Under the pieces are notes generated by a model that saw only the letters and a program-made list of their open reading frames with translations, was not told the origin of the DNA and made no database searches. A program made the position numbers and the translations under genes. From contig NZ_CP033381.1 of NCBI RefSeq assembly GCF_016865255.1, forward strand, positions 310,001 to 374,000: 64,000 nucleotides of DNA, written 5' to 3'. Source of the DNA: Methylomonas sp. LW13. Lineage in GTDB: Bacteria; Pseudomonadota; Gammaproteobacteria; Methylococcales; Methylomonadaceae. Of the stretch, positions 45,501-53,343 are shown one piece after another (positions within the stretch are counted from its first letter, which is position 1; each line of letters begins with the position of its first letter).

Positions 45501-46721
45501 TCATTGTAAAACCGCCGCCGACCATTGCTTGCCGGTGGGCGTTTGCTCTAACCACATTGCCAACAAGCCCGTCGGCGTGGCGACGATGCGCGGGAAGGTC
45601 GCCGAAGCGCCGGCGGATGATAGCAACTTACTTGCCGACCAATGTTCGCCATTATCGACGGATTCCGAGACAAACACTTTAGAGCCTTCCGGCCCCAGTG
45701 CATCCCACACCGCGACTAAGCGCCCGGCGCCGAACGCGATGTCCGCATGAAACGCGCCGGCCTCGCCTAAGCGTTGCGGTGGCGCCCAGCTTTTGCCGCC
45801 ATCGGCGGACTGCATATGATACAGCCCCACCTGATTTTCCGCGCCGGTCCACACCAGGCTATGCAAGGAACCATCGCCGGCCACAGCCAGGCCGCCACCG
45901 TTATGCGGACAACCGTCGAAAATCCAGTTGAACTCACCCACGGTGCTCAGCCGTTGCCAGCTGGCGCCGCCATCGGCGCTTTGCGCCAGCGCCATGTCGC
46001 GCGGCTTCATATCCCGATACAACGTATTCAATTTACCGTCTGCACCCAGAATCATGCGGTTCCAACAGCACGAGCAACTGGAATCGTCGATAGTCTGTGC
46101 CAATTCCCAACTCTTACCGACATCGCTACTGCGCGCATACCGCACCCCCTGATAACCGTTTTCGTCCCTATCATCCAACCAGACAGCATGAAAACGACCT
46201 TCCTGATCTGCCAGCAATTCATGATGGGACTGATCCGCATCGCTGCCGGTCGGCTTGACACCTTGCTGCCAAGTTTTGCCGGCGTCATTGGAATAAATCG
46301 CAAATAACGGCCCCATGCCCGGCAATTCGCCGGTAGTTTGCCAGACGATTAGCAATTTGTCGCCGGCGGCAGCAATTTGTATATCGTTACCGACTTTCGC
46401 CTCTACGGGCTGGTTAAATTGCGGACTCAAAGCGCTGGGCTGCGACCAATGCAATCCGCCGTCTTCGGAATGCAGATAGCCTATATAAGGTTGCTTACTG
46501 CCGGTTGGTGTCGCGACGAAGGCGGCATGCACGGTCTGCCTGTCGACATACACATCGAAACTGACCAAATTTTGTAAACCTAGCGTTTTGGCGTCGATAG
46601 GACTGAGAACACTTTGATCTAAAGCCAGCTTCGCCGTAACAAGTTTTTGCTCGCCACAACCAAACGACGCCAAGCTGGTGAGCACGGCAACGCTCAAGTA
46701 TATAGCCTTCAAGTTCGGCAT
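45501..46721 (-). CDS. BNR-repeat (sialidase-fold) lipoprotein with Cys cluster
   Basis: This 406-residue protein has a lipobox ending at Cys22 (LASFGC) and six BNR/Asp-box repeats: SEDGGLHW (85), SNDAGKTW (144), SSDVGKSW (198), SADGGASW (248), SADGGKSW near 306 and SVDNGEHW near 360. This indicates a six-bladed propeller. True sialidase catalytic residues are not evident. A cluster C216-x-C218-C219 and a later DGCPHNGGG (C271, H273) could bind a metal. As the first gene of the copC operon it is more likely linked to copper handling than to glycan cleavage. Confidence 0.8.
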   Translation of the reverse strand: MPNLKAIYLSVAVLTSLASFGCGEQKLVTAKLALDQSVLSPIDAKTLGLQNLVSFDVYVDRQTVHAAFVATPTGSKQPYIGYLHSEDGGLHWSQPSALSPQFNQPVEAKVGNDIQIAAAGDKLLIVWQTTGELPGMGPLFAIYSNDAGKTWQQGVKPTGSDADQSHHELLADQEGRFHAVWLDDRDENGYQGVRYARSSDVGKSWELAQTIDDSSCSCCWNRMILGADGKLNTLYRDMKPRDMALAQSADGGASWQRLSTVGEFNWIFDGCPHNGGGLAVAGDGSLHSLVWTGAENQVGLYHMQSADGGKSWAPPQRLGEAGAFHADIAFGAGRLVAVWDALGPEGSKVFVSESVDNGEHWSASKLLSSAGASATFPRIVATPTGLLAMWLEQTPTGKQWSAAVLQ

Positions 46722-47078
46722 GGGTATGACGCCTCTCTGACAAAAAAGGCGATGATTAGATCATATTGGCGCGCAAATCAGAACCGGGAAACACCCGCAA
46801 CTTCGAGCAATGCAGGAGTCCAATGGATAGCAGCCGCGTCGATCAAATTTCGGTCCGCCGTTTGAAGGCCAAATCGCCCTATCCCGGCATTGCCGCCAGC
46901 CCACTTGGTTTAATGGCTAGCCATTGAAAAACTTAAAAATTGTATGATTGACCGTACCTATTAAAGCAAGTGACAATCCCATCGCCTTGTCGGGGGAAGG
47001 TAGCGGGCTGAGATATTTGGCAGACGTTTTTTTGACACAAAATCTTTTAATTTTGCATTGGTATTTAGGGAGATTTAC
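46722..47078. promoter_or_regulatory. Divergent upstream region of the copper operon and the CHRD gene
   Basis: This is a 357-base gap with no gene and no dispersed repeat. A GGGGGAAGGTAGCGGG stretch at about 46997-47012 precedes the CHRD gene by roughly 70 bases and superficially recalls the segment before motA. No complete riboswitch or promoter could be assigned. The start at 47079 is preceded by an AGGGAG Shine-Dalgarno. Confidence 0.3.
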
Positions 47079-47675
47079 ATGAAAAGCATTATGTTGTTAC
47101 TAGCGTTACTATCGGCAAGTTTAACCAGTATTGGCGTGGCAGCTCACGAACTTAGTTATGCCGTCGTTTTATCCGGGCCAAACGAAGCGCCGCCCAATAG
47201 CTCTTTAGGTTTTGGCAGCGGTACAGTCACTTTCGATCTGGACTTGGTCACCATGCGGGTTAATTTTTCTTTCAGTGGGTTGCAGGGCAATACCACAGCC
47301 GCTCACATTCATTGCTGCACTTCCGTTGCGGGCGCGGCGACTGCCGGGGTCGCTAGTCAAACGCCAAGCTTTGTTGGATTTCCTTTGGGCGTAACATCCG
47401 GCAGTATGGACCAAACATTCGATCTTAGCCTTGCCAGCAGCTATAACGCGACATTCATCACCAATAACGGCGGTACCGTCAGCAGTGCCCTGAATGCGCT
47501 ACTAGTTGGCGCGGAGGCGGGCAAAGCCTATCTCAACATTCATACTTCGTTATTTCCCGGCGGCGAGATTCGCGGATTTTTGCAACCGGCCGCAGTACCG
47601 TTGCCGGCTGCAATTTGGTTATTTGGCAGCGTAGTCGGTGTGTTCTCGTTAAGCCGCTGTCGTAGACAAGTTTAA
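47079..47675 (+). CDS. CHRD-domain secreted protein with VPLPA-CTERM sorting signal
   Basis: This 198-residue protein has a signal peptide (about 1-22), a CHRD domain (about 25-170) with VVLSGPNEAPPNSSLGFGSG, TAAHIH and AYLNIHTSLFPGGEIRGFL, and a C-terminus PLPAAIWLFGSVVGVFSL followed by Arg residues. That is the VPLPA-CTERM tripartite signal recognised by exosortase-type enzymes. The ATG at 47079 follows AGGGAG; an in-frame TTG at 47058 is less likely. No exosortase is in the window. It is probably a cell-surface or EPS-associated protein. Confidence 0.85.
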   Translation: MKSIMLLLALLSASLTSIGVAAHELSYAVVLSGPNEAPPNSSLGFGSGTVTFDLDLVTMRVNFSFSGLQGNTTAAHIHCCTSVAGAATAGVASQTPSFVGFPLGVTSGSMDQTFDLSLASSYNATFITNNGGTVSSALNALLVGAEAGKAYLNIHTSLFPGGEIRGFLQPAAVPLPAAIWLFGSVVGVFSLSRCRRQV

Positions 47676-47703
47676 AAGCAACCGATTAGGCATTAGTTGA
47701 AAT

Positions 47704-47734
47704 GTCGGGTTACGCGCTATCGAGCTAACCCGAC
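47704..47734. repeat. REP-like palindrome
   Basis: GTCGGGTTA at 47704-47712 pairs with TAACCCGAC at 47726-47734, with a 13-base loop containing CGCTATCG. The type is widespread in proteobacteria next to REP-associated transposase families. It lies between convergent genes and may also stop transcription, but no T-tract follows. Confidence 0.55.
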
Positions 47735-47831
47735 TTACGAGACCGCAAGATAATCTGCTGGCTCTTCAAAACTGCATTCGTCTTGCTGCAAGCATATTCT
47801 TGGGCGTCAGTTGATTCGAATAAATTTGCCT

Positions 47832-49244
47832 CTATTTCACAGGCGCAGAACCGGCCAAATCCATGTGTAACCGTGCTTGCAAACCACCCAGCTCCGACTT
47901 GGCAAAATCAATATCCGCCGCATGTAACGCCACAATCCGCTGCACGATGGACAAACCCAAGCCGCTGCCTTCAACGCTATTGGCGGTTTCCACGCAACGG
48001 TAAAAGCGCTGCGTGATGCGCTGATAATCGTCGTCGGCAACACCGGGGCCGCTGTCGTCCACAGTCAGCTGCAAGCGCTTGTTTTCGCGGCGACAAGCTA
48101 CTTTGATATGCCCTTCAATCGGAGAATATTTAATGGCGTTATCGATCAAGTTGCGTAACAACACTTGAAATAACTGAGGATTGGCGACGATCACTAGAGC
48201 CGGCTCTCCTTGCAATTCAATATCGATACGCTTATCGCGGGCGGCGTGATCCAGATCGGAAATCACCTCTATCAAGGCCTGGTTAACATCAACGGACTGC
48301 TTGGCAATCCCGGCCTGCTGATGCTGCACTCGCGACAAAGTCAGCAATTGTTGCACCGTATGCGTCATCCGCGATACCGCTTGCTGGGCTTTTTGCAAAG
48401 CCTGATCGCGCATCTGTGTATCGGTGGTTTTTTGCGCCACTTGAATTTGCGTCAACAGACCAGCCAAGGGCGTGCGCAGTTCGTGGGAAGCGTCGGAGGT
48501 AAAATTGCGCTCGTTGGCAAAAGCCTGTTCCAGCATCGCAAACAAGCTGTTGATTTGCGTGACCACCGGTAATACTTCGTCCGGCAGATTATCCACCGAC
48601 AGCGGTTGCAGAAAGCCGGCTGCCCGGCTGGCCAATTGCTCCTTGACCTGGTTGACCGGCGACAAGGTGCGGCTGACGATCCACCAGATCATCATGCCCA
48701 ATATCGGCAATGCGATCAAAAAACCAATCACTTGCTGGCCGGCGATGCCTTCCACCAATTCCCGGCGAATATCGTCGCGCTGACCGACATGAATCACATA
48801 ATTGCCGTTTTCGGTACTCAGGCTAAATACATGCCAAAGCTGACCATACAGCATGGTTTCGCTGTAGCCGTTTCGCGTCAAGGATAAGGCAAATTCCGGC
48901 GCGCTTTCCGAGCGCAACACCAGCCCCTCTTTCACTGAGCGTAATTGAAAGGCAATTTTGCGTTCGTATTTGTGGCCGAGGATGGGCGTGTCGAACAGTT
49001 CTGGAGCTTTGTCGCGCTCCCAGAGTTTGGTCAGTGCACGTTGCCGGACCATATTCTCGACAAAGGCGTGTACCACCCGTGCCGATTGAGCTAATTCAGC
49101 GTTGAATAGTTCGGTGACTTCGTCGCGGGTTTGTTTGTAACTGAAGTAGGCGGTAACGCCCCAAACCAACAACAGCGAGGTTAGGAGCGACAGCAGCAGC
49201 TGCTTTTTCAGGGAGCGTGGCGCCAGACGAAAATGTTTGACCAT
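47832..49244 (-). CDS. Sensor histidine kinase (QseC/PmrB-like)
   Basis: This 470-residue kinase has TM helices near 14-34 and 168-190 flanking a periplasmic sensor of about 130 residues. A HAMP-like linker follows, then the H-box FTSDASHELRTPLAGL (His near 250), N-box NLIDNAIKYSP and G-boxes VDDSGPGV and GSGLGLSIV. It phosphorylates the response regulator encoded just upstream, with which it overlaps by one base (TGATG). The signal is unknown; QseC/PmrB relatives sense metals, cationic compounds or pH. Confidence 0.92.
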   Translation of the reverse strand: MVKHFRLAPRSLKKQLLLSLLTSLLLVWGVTAYFSYKQTRDEVTELFNAELAQSARVVHAFVENMVRQRALTKLWERDKAPELFDTPILGHKYERKIAFQLRSVKEGLVLRSESAPEFALSLTRNGYSETMLYGQLWHVFSLSTENGNYVIHVGQRDDIRRELVEGIAGQQVIGFLIALPILGMMIWWIVSRTLSPVNQVKEQLASRAAGFLQPLSVDNLPDEVLPVVTQINSLFAMLEQAFANERNFTSDASHELRTPLAGLLTQIQVAQKTTDTQMRDQALQKAQQAVSRMTHTVQQLLTLSRVQHQQAGIAKQSVDVNQALIEVISDLDHAARDKRIDIELQGEPALVIVANPQLFQVLLRNLIDNAIKYSPIEGHIKVACRRENKRLQLTVDDSGPGVADDDYQRITQRFYRCVETANSVEGSGLGLSIVQRIVALHAADIDFAKSELGGLQARLHMDLAGSAPVK

Positions 49245-49903
49245 CAGTTCTCGTCGATGATGTAACCGACCCCGCGGATGGTCCGAATCAGGTTGCTATC
49301 CAGTTTTTTACGCAGATGGTGAATATGTACTTCCACCGCATTGCTTTCCACTTCCGAGCCCCAGGCGTAGAGCGACTCTTCCAGACGAGCCCGGGAAATA
49401 ACCTGGCCGATATGTCCCATTAGGTAACTCAGCACTTCAAATTCTTTTTGCGCCAGATCAACCGGCTTGCCGTTGAAATACACCTGGTGCGCGGCGGGAT
49501 CGATGGTAACGCCTTTATGTTCGATCACTGGCAGGCTATGACCATCGTGGCGGCGGGCCAATGCGCGTAAGCGCGCGCAAATTTCCGCTAGGTCGAACGG
49601 TTTGGTGACAAAGTCGTCGGCGCCATTGTCCAGACCGGCCACCCGTTCGGCGACGCCTTCGCGGGCGGTTAAGACCAAAACCGGGGTGCTGTCCTTGCGC
49701 CGGCGCAGGTTCTTCAACACGCTCATTCCGTCCATGCGCGGCAAGTTCAAGTCCAACACCACCAGATCATAGTGGTTCAACTTCAGCGCCTCGTCGGCCT
49801 GCGCGCCGTCGATTAACCAATCCACCGCATAACCTTCCAGCGTCAAGCCGGCTTTTAAACCATCACCAAGGATGGCGTCATCTTCTACCAATAATAAGCG
49901 CAT
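49244..49903 (-). CDS. OmpR/PhoB-family response regulator (QseB/PmrA-like)
   Basis: This 219-residue regulator has a receiver domain (1-115) with acidic pocket EDD near 7-9, phospho-acceptor Asp51 in LVVLDLNLPRMDG, and Thr/Lys in VLTAREGV and VTKPFDL. A winged-helix DNA-binding domain (about 125-219) ends IRTIRGVGYII. It pairs with the overlapping kinase gene. Its targets are not visible; the nearby copper operon is a candidate by proximity only. Confidence 0.94.
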   Translation of the reverse strand: MRLLLVEDDAILGDGLKAGLTLEGYAVDWLIDGAQADEALKLNHYDLVVLDLNLPRMDGMSVLKNLRRRKDSTPVLVLTAREGVAERVAGLDNGADDFVTKPFDLAEICARLRALARRHDGHSLPVIEHKGVTIDPAAHQVYFNGKPVDLAQKEFEVLSYLMGHIGQVISRARLEESLYAWGSEVESNAVEVHIHHLRKKLDSNLIRTIRGVGYIIDEN

Positions 49904-49991
49904 GATGTTTGTGTACCTATGGGCTGAGTGATTAACTTAGCCTGGATTGTAGCAATGATTTCTCAGTGTTCTGTGAGCGAGTAAGCAACTT

Positions 49992-50028
49992 AAAAGTTCG
50001 CTGGGATTGCAACTAAAACCCAGCGAAC
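49992..50028 (-). terminator. Intrinsic terminator of icd
   Basis: A 10-bp perfect stem (GTTCGCTGGG at 49996-50005 and CCCAGCGAAC at 50019-50028) is followed on the minus strand by TTTTAAG. It lies 10 bases past the icd stop, separating icd from the two-component genes. Confidence 0.8.
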
Positions 50029-50038
50029 GGCAAAAGCC

Positions 50039-51271
50039 TCATGACGCCGAAAGGCTGCGTTCCAGATTGGCTCGCAAAGCTTCCAGAAAATCCTCGGTCG
50101 TTAAATAATGCGAGTCGTTTAAATCATCGCCGTAGATACACAAGGCCAAATCCTTGGTCATTTGCCCGGCCTCGACGGTATCGACACAGACCTTTTCCAA
50201 GGTTTCGCAGAAGTTGATCAACTCGGCGTTGCCGTCCAGTTTGCCGCGAAACGCCAAACCGCGCGTCCAGGCAAAAATCGAGGCAATCGGATTGGTCGAG
50301 GTCTTCTTACCCTGTTGATGCATGCGGTAATGGCGGGTAACGGTGCCGTGAGCTGCTTCGGCTTCCATGGTTTTGCCATCTGGCGTGACTAAGGTGGAGG
50401 TCATCAAACCCAGTGAACCAAAACCTTGGGCCACCGTGTCGGATTGCACATCGCCATCGTAGTTTTTGCAGGCCCAAACGAAGGCGCCGTTCCATTTCAA
50501 GGCTGAAGCCACCATGTCGTCGATCAGTTTATGTTCGTAGACAATGCCTTTGGCTTCGTATAAGGCTTTGTATTCCGCTTGGTAGATTTCTTCGAAGATG
50601 TCTTTGAAGCGGCCATCGTATTTTTTCAGGATGGTGTTTTTGGTGGAAAGATACAGCGGCCAGCCTCGATCCAAGGCCACATTGAAACAGCTGCGAGCGA
50701 AACCAGCGATGGACTCGTCGGTGTTGTACATCGCCAACGCGACGCCGTCGCCTTCGAAATGATAGACCTCAAAGCTTTGCTCCGGGCCGCCGCCGTCCGG
50801 CATGAAGCTGATTTTTAGCTTGCCTTTGCCTTTGGTGACGAAATCGGTGGCTCGGTACTGGTCGCCAAACGCATGCCGGCCGATGCAGATCGGCTGGGTC
50901 CAATTCGGCACCAAGCGCGGCACGTTTTTGCAAATGATCGGTTCGCGGAACACGGTGCCGTCCAGGATGTTGCGAATGGTGCCGTTCGGTGATTTGTACA
51001 TTTTTTTCAATCCAAACTCTGCCACCCGCGCTTCGTCCGGGGTGATGGTTGCGCATTTGATGCCAACGCCGTGCTTTTGAATGGCGTGGGCCGCATCGAT
51101 GGTGACTTGGTCGTCGGTAGCATCGCGCTGCTCGATACCTAAGTCGTAATAATCGATTTGCAGATCTAGGTAAGGCAGAATCAATTTGTCTTTAATGAAA
51201 TGCCAGATGATGCGGGTCATTTCATCGCCGTCGATCTCCACCACCGGATTTTTGACGGATATTTTCTTCAT
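50039..51271 (-). CDS. icd: NADP-dependent isocitrate dehydrogenase, eukaryote-like type
   Basis: This 410-residue enzyme begins [18 protein letters not shown] and contains [20 protein letters not shown], the [17 protein letters not shown] block, [20 protein letters not shown] with the metal-binding Asp residues, and [12 protein letters not shown]. These place it in the dimeric type II family (mitochondrial/cytosolic-like) rather than the E. coli type. It makes 2-oxoglutarate and NADPH in the TCA cycle. A good terminator follows. Confidence 0.96.
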   Translation of the reverse strand: MKKISVKNPVVEIDGDEMTRIIWHFIKDKLILPYLDLQIDYYDLGIEQRDATDDQVTIDAAHAIQKHGVGIKCATITPDEARVAEFGLKKMYKSPNGTIRNILDGTVFREPIICKNVPRLVPNWTQPICIGRHAFGDQYRATDFVTKGKGKLKISFMPDGGGPEQSFEVYHFEGDGVALAMYNTDESIAGFARSCFNVALDRGWPLYLSTKNTILKKYDGRFKDIFEEIYQAEYKALYEAKGIVYEHKLIDDMVASALKWNGAFVWACKNYDGDVQSDTVAQGFGSLGLMTSTLVTPDGKTMEAEAAHGTVTRHYRMHQQGKKTSTNPIASIFAWTRGLAFRGKLDGNAELINFCETLEKVCVDTVEAGQMTKDLALCIYGDDLNDSHYLTTEDFLEALRANLERSLSAS

Positions 51272-51562
51272 AACGGCTCCTCACCTATCGCTAAAAGAGG
51301 CCTTCAGTATAGCCTGCCTACCCCTGAAGCACGGAATGTTTAACGGCTTGCTCGGCTCTGTCTGCAGCGCGTCTCGCATTAATCGAATCACGGCAAAAAC
51401 TAGGCTATACTGCCCAGGCAGCGTCTACGCATGCTGCCGTAAGACATTGTTCTGTACAGGGTTTTAGCAATAGCCTTTACCCGGCAACACCGTTTTTCTT
51501 CAACATCCGATAGCAGGACAATGAGCCAATAATAATAAAAAATCATTCTTGAGGAGGTGTAA
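51272..51562. promoter_or_regulatory. Divergent promoter region between icd and the GMC oxidoreductase gene
   Basis: This is 291 bases with no gene. It must carry promoters in both directions. A strong Shine-Dalgarno GAGGAGGTG at 51552-51560 sits just before the ATG at 51563. No confident promoter hexamers or operator were assigned. Confidence 0.35.
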
Positions 51563-53320
51563 ATGGCTAGTCAGCACTTCGATTACGAAGCGATAGTCAT
51601 CGGTAGCGGTTTCGGCGGTTCCATCAGCTTTTGCCGGCTCGCGCAGAAGTGGGGTTCCAAAGTCTTGCTGTTGGAACGCGGCAGGCATTATCCAATGGGC
51701 TCTTTCGCCCGCTCGCCCAAACAAATTTCCGACAGTTTTTGGAGCGTGGAAGGCGAGGCGATAGACCGACCACGCCACATTCAAAACAAAAATCTGCGCG
51801 GCTTGTTTGACGTCCGCAATTACAAAAAAATGGATGCAGTGATTTCGGCGGGCCTGGGCGGCGGCTCGTTGATTTACGCCAACGTCTTCCTCGAACCGCC
51901 CGAACAGGTCTTCGAGCAGGGCTGGCCGACCGGTCTGGATAAAGCCACCCTGGCCCCGTATTATCAAGTTGCCAAACAAGTATTGGGCGCTCGCCCGGTG
52001 CCATCCTGGCAAACTGACGACCGCAGAAAAATCGTCCGCACCGAACTGTTTCAAGAGTTTGCCGCCCACGAAAACCGCAGCAGCAAGCTGGCCGACATCT
52101 GCGTGTTCTTTGGTAACGATTACAACTATAACGCTTCGGATTCGCCAATCCCCATCGGTTTGCAGGAAAAAAACCGTTACGGCGCCACGCAAACCTCGTG
52201 TACCTATTGCGGAGAATGCGATATCGGCTGTAACACTCACTCGAAAAACACGCTGGATCTGAACTACATTCACGCCGGCCAACACCAGCATGGCGGCCAG
52301 GTATTTACCGACTGCCAAGCCGAAAATATCATCCCGCTCAATCAGCATGGTGACGACGACAGCTCCGCCAGCGGCGAATTCGGTTATCGGGTTGAATTTC
52401 AAAACTTTGCCACGGGAAAACTGGAAAGCCTGAAAACCCGCCGCGTCGTGGTGTCGGCAGGCACCTTCGGCAGCAACGAGCTATTGCTGCGCTGCCGCGA
52501 TGTGCATCACAGCCTGCCCAAACTTAGCGAGCAACTGGGACGCTGGTTCTCCGGCAACGGCGACTTTTTATCGTTCGCGATTGAAGGCAAAAAAGACGCC
52601 GACCCCAACTACGGCCCGGTAATCACCCAATACACCGATTACAACCTGTTCGACCGCTTCAACAGACAGCAAGCCTTCGTGCTGGAAGACGCTTCTTATC
52701 CGGCTTCACTGGCCTGGTATATCGAAGGCGTTTTCCCGACCAGCACTTTACGCAAACTGATTCGCGCCGTGAAAGCGTTAATCGAGTGGCTGAAGAAATA
52801 CGTGAGCAACGGCGTCTGGAACGGCACGTTGGGGTTCTCGCTACACGAAATATTAAAGGACGATTTATCTTCCAAATCCGTGGTGATGTTGTGCATGGGC
52901 CTGGATCATGGCGACGGCACGCTGACCTTGAACAAGACCGGACACATTGATCTGGATTGGCCGCAAGATACCAGCATGAGCTTGTATCAAGCAATTCTCG
53001 CGACTGGCGAACGCTTCAAAAAATTTGTCAAATCCGACTGGTTTTTCCCGTTGCCGACCTGGGACTTACCGATCCGTCATAACGTGACCGTGCATCCTTT
53101 AGGCGGCTGCATCCTGGCCGACTCGCCGGACAAAGGCGTGGTCAGCGGCCATCCCGAGCAGCGCGGCCAAGCCTTCGGTTATCAGGGCTTGTATGTGGTG
53201 GACGGCTCGATCTTGCCGAGCGCAGTCGGTGCCAATCCGGTAGCGACCATTTCCGCGACCGCGGAATGGATTGCGGAAGGCATCACCGGCATCAAACCCG
53301 ATGCCAGCCTGGGCGTGTAA
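51563..53320 (+). CDS. GMC oxidoreductase, cholesterol-oxidase type, with CxxCxxCxxxC motif
   Basis: This 585-residue flavoprotein has an FAD-binding GSGFGGS near 13-19 and an ISAGLGGGSLIYANVF segment. The C-terminal GMC block includes HNVTVHPLGGCIL and GLYVVDGSILPSAVGANPVATI. Residues 213-223 (CTYCGECDIGC) form C-x2-C-x2-C-x3-C, ahead of KNTLDLNYI. This is typical of the bacterial cholesterol-oxidase-like branch but is not found in classical glucose or choline enzymes. It probably oxidises an alcohol group of a sterol-like or other lipid. It is the first gene of a three-gene operon; the next starts 23 bases on. Confidence 0.85.
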   Translation: MASQHFDYEAIVIGSGFGGSISFCRLAQKWGSKVLLLERGRHYPMGSFARSPKQISDSFWSVEGEAIDRPRHIQNKNLRGLFDVRNYKKMDAVISAGLGGGSLIYANVFLEPPEQVFEQGWPTGLDKATLAPYYQVAKQVLGARPVPSWQTDDRRKIVRTELFQEFAAHENRSSKLADICVFFGNDYNYNASDSPIPIGLQEKNRYGATQTSCTYCGECDIGCNTHSKNTLDLNYIHAGQHQHGGQVFTDCQAENIIPLNQHGDDDSSASGEFGYRVEFQNFATGKLESLKTRRVVVSAGTFGSNELLLRCRDVHHSLPKLSEQLGRWFSGNGDFLSFAIEGKKDADPNYGPVITQYTDYNLFDRFNRQQAFVLEDASYPASLAWYIEGVFPTSTLRKLIRAVKALIEWLKKYVSNGVWNGTLGFSLHEILKDDLSSKSVVMLCMGLDHGDGTLTLNKTGHIDLDWPQDTSMSLYQAILATGERFKKFVKSDWFFPLPTWDLPIRHNVTVHPLGGCILADSPDKGVVSGHPEQRGQAFGYQGLYVVDGSILPSAVGANPVATISATAEWIAEGITGIKPDASLGV

Positions 53321-53343
53321 ACCCAATTCACAGGACTACTGAC

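Noticed and set aside
46647..46865. Small plus-strand frame at the start of the BNR lipoprotein gene
   Set aside because: It overlaps the signal-peptide region of the real gene on the other strand and lacks a ribosome-binding site.
51500..52402. 300-residue antisense frame over the GMC oxidoreductase
   Set aside because: Composition follows from the codon pattern of the real gene on the opposite strand; no domain is recognisable.
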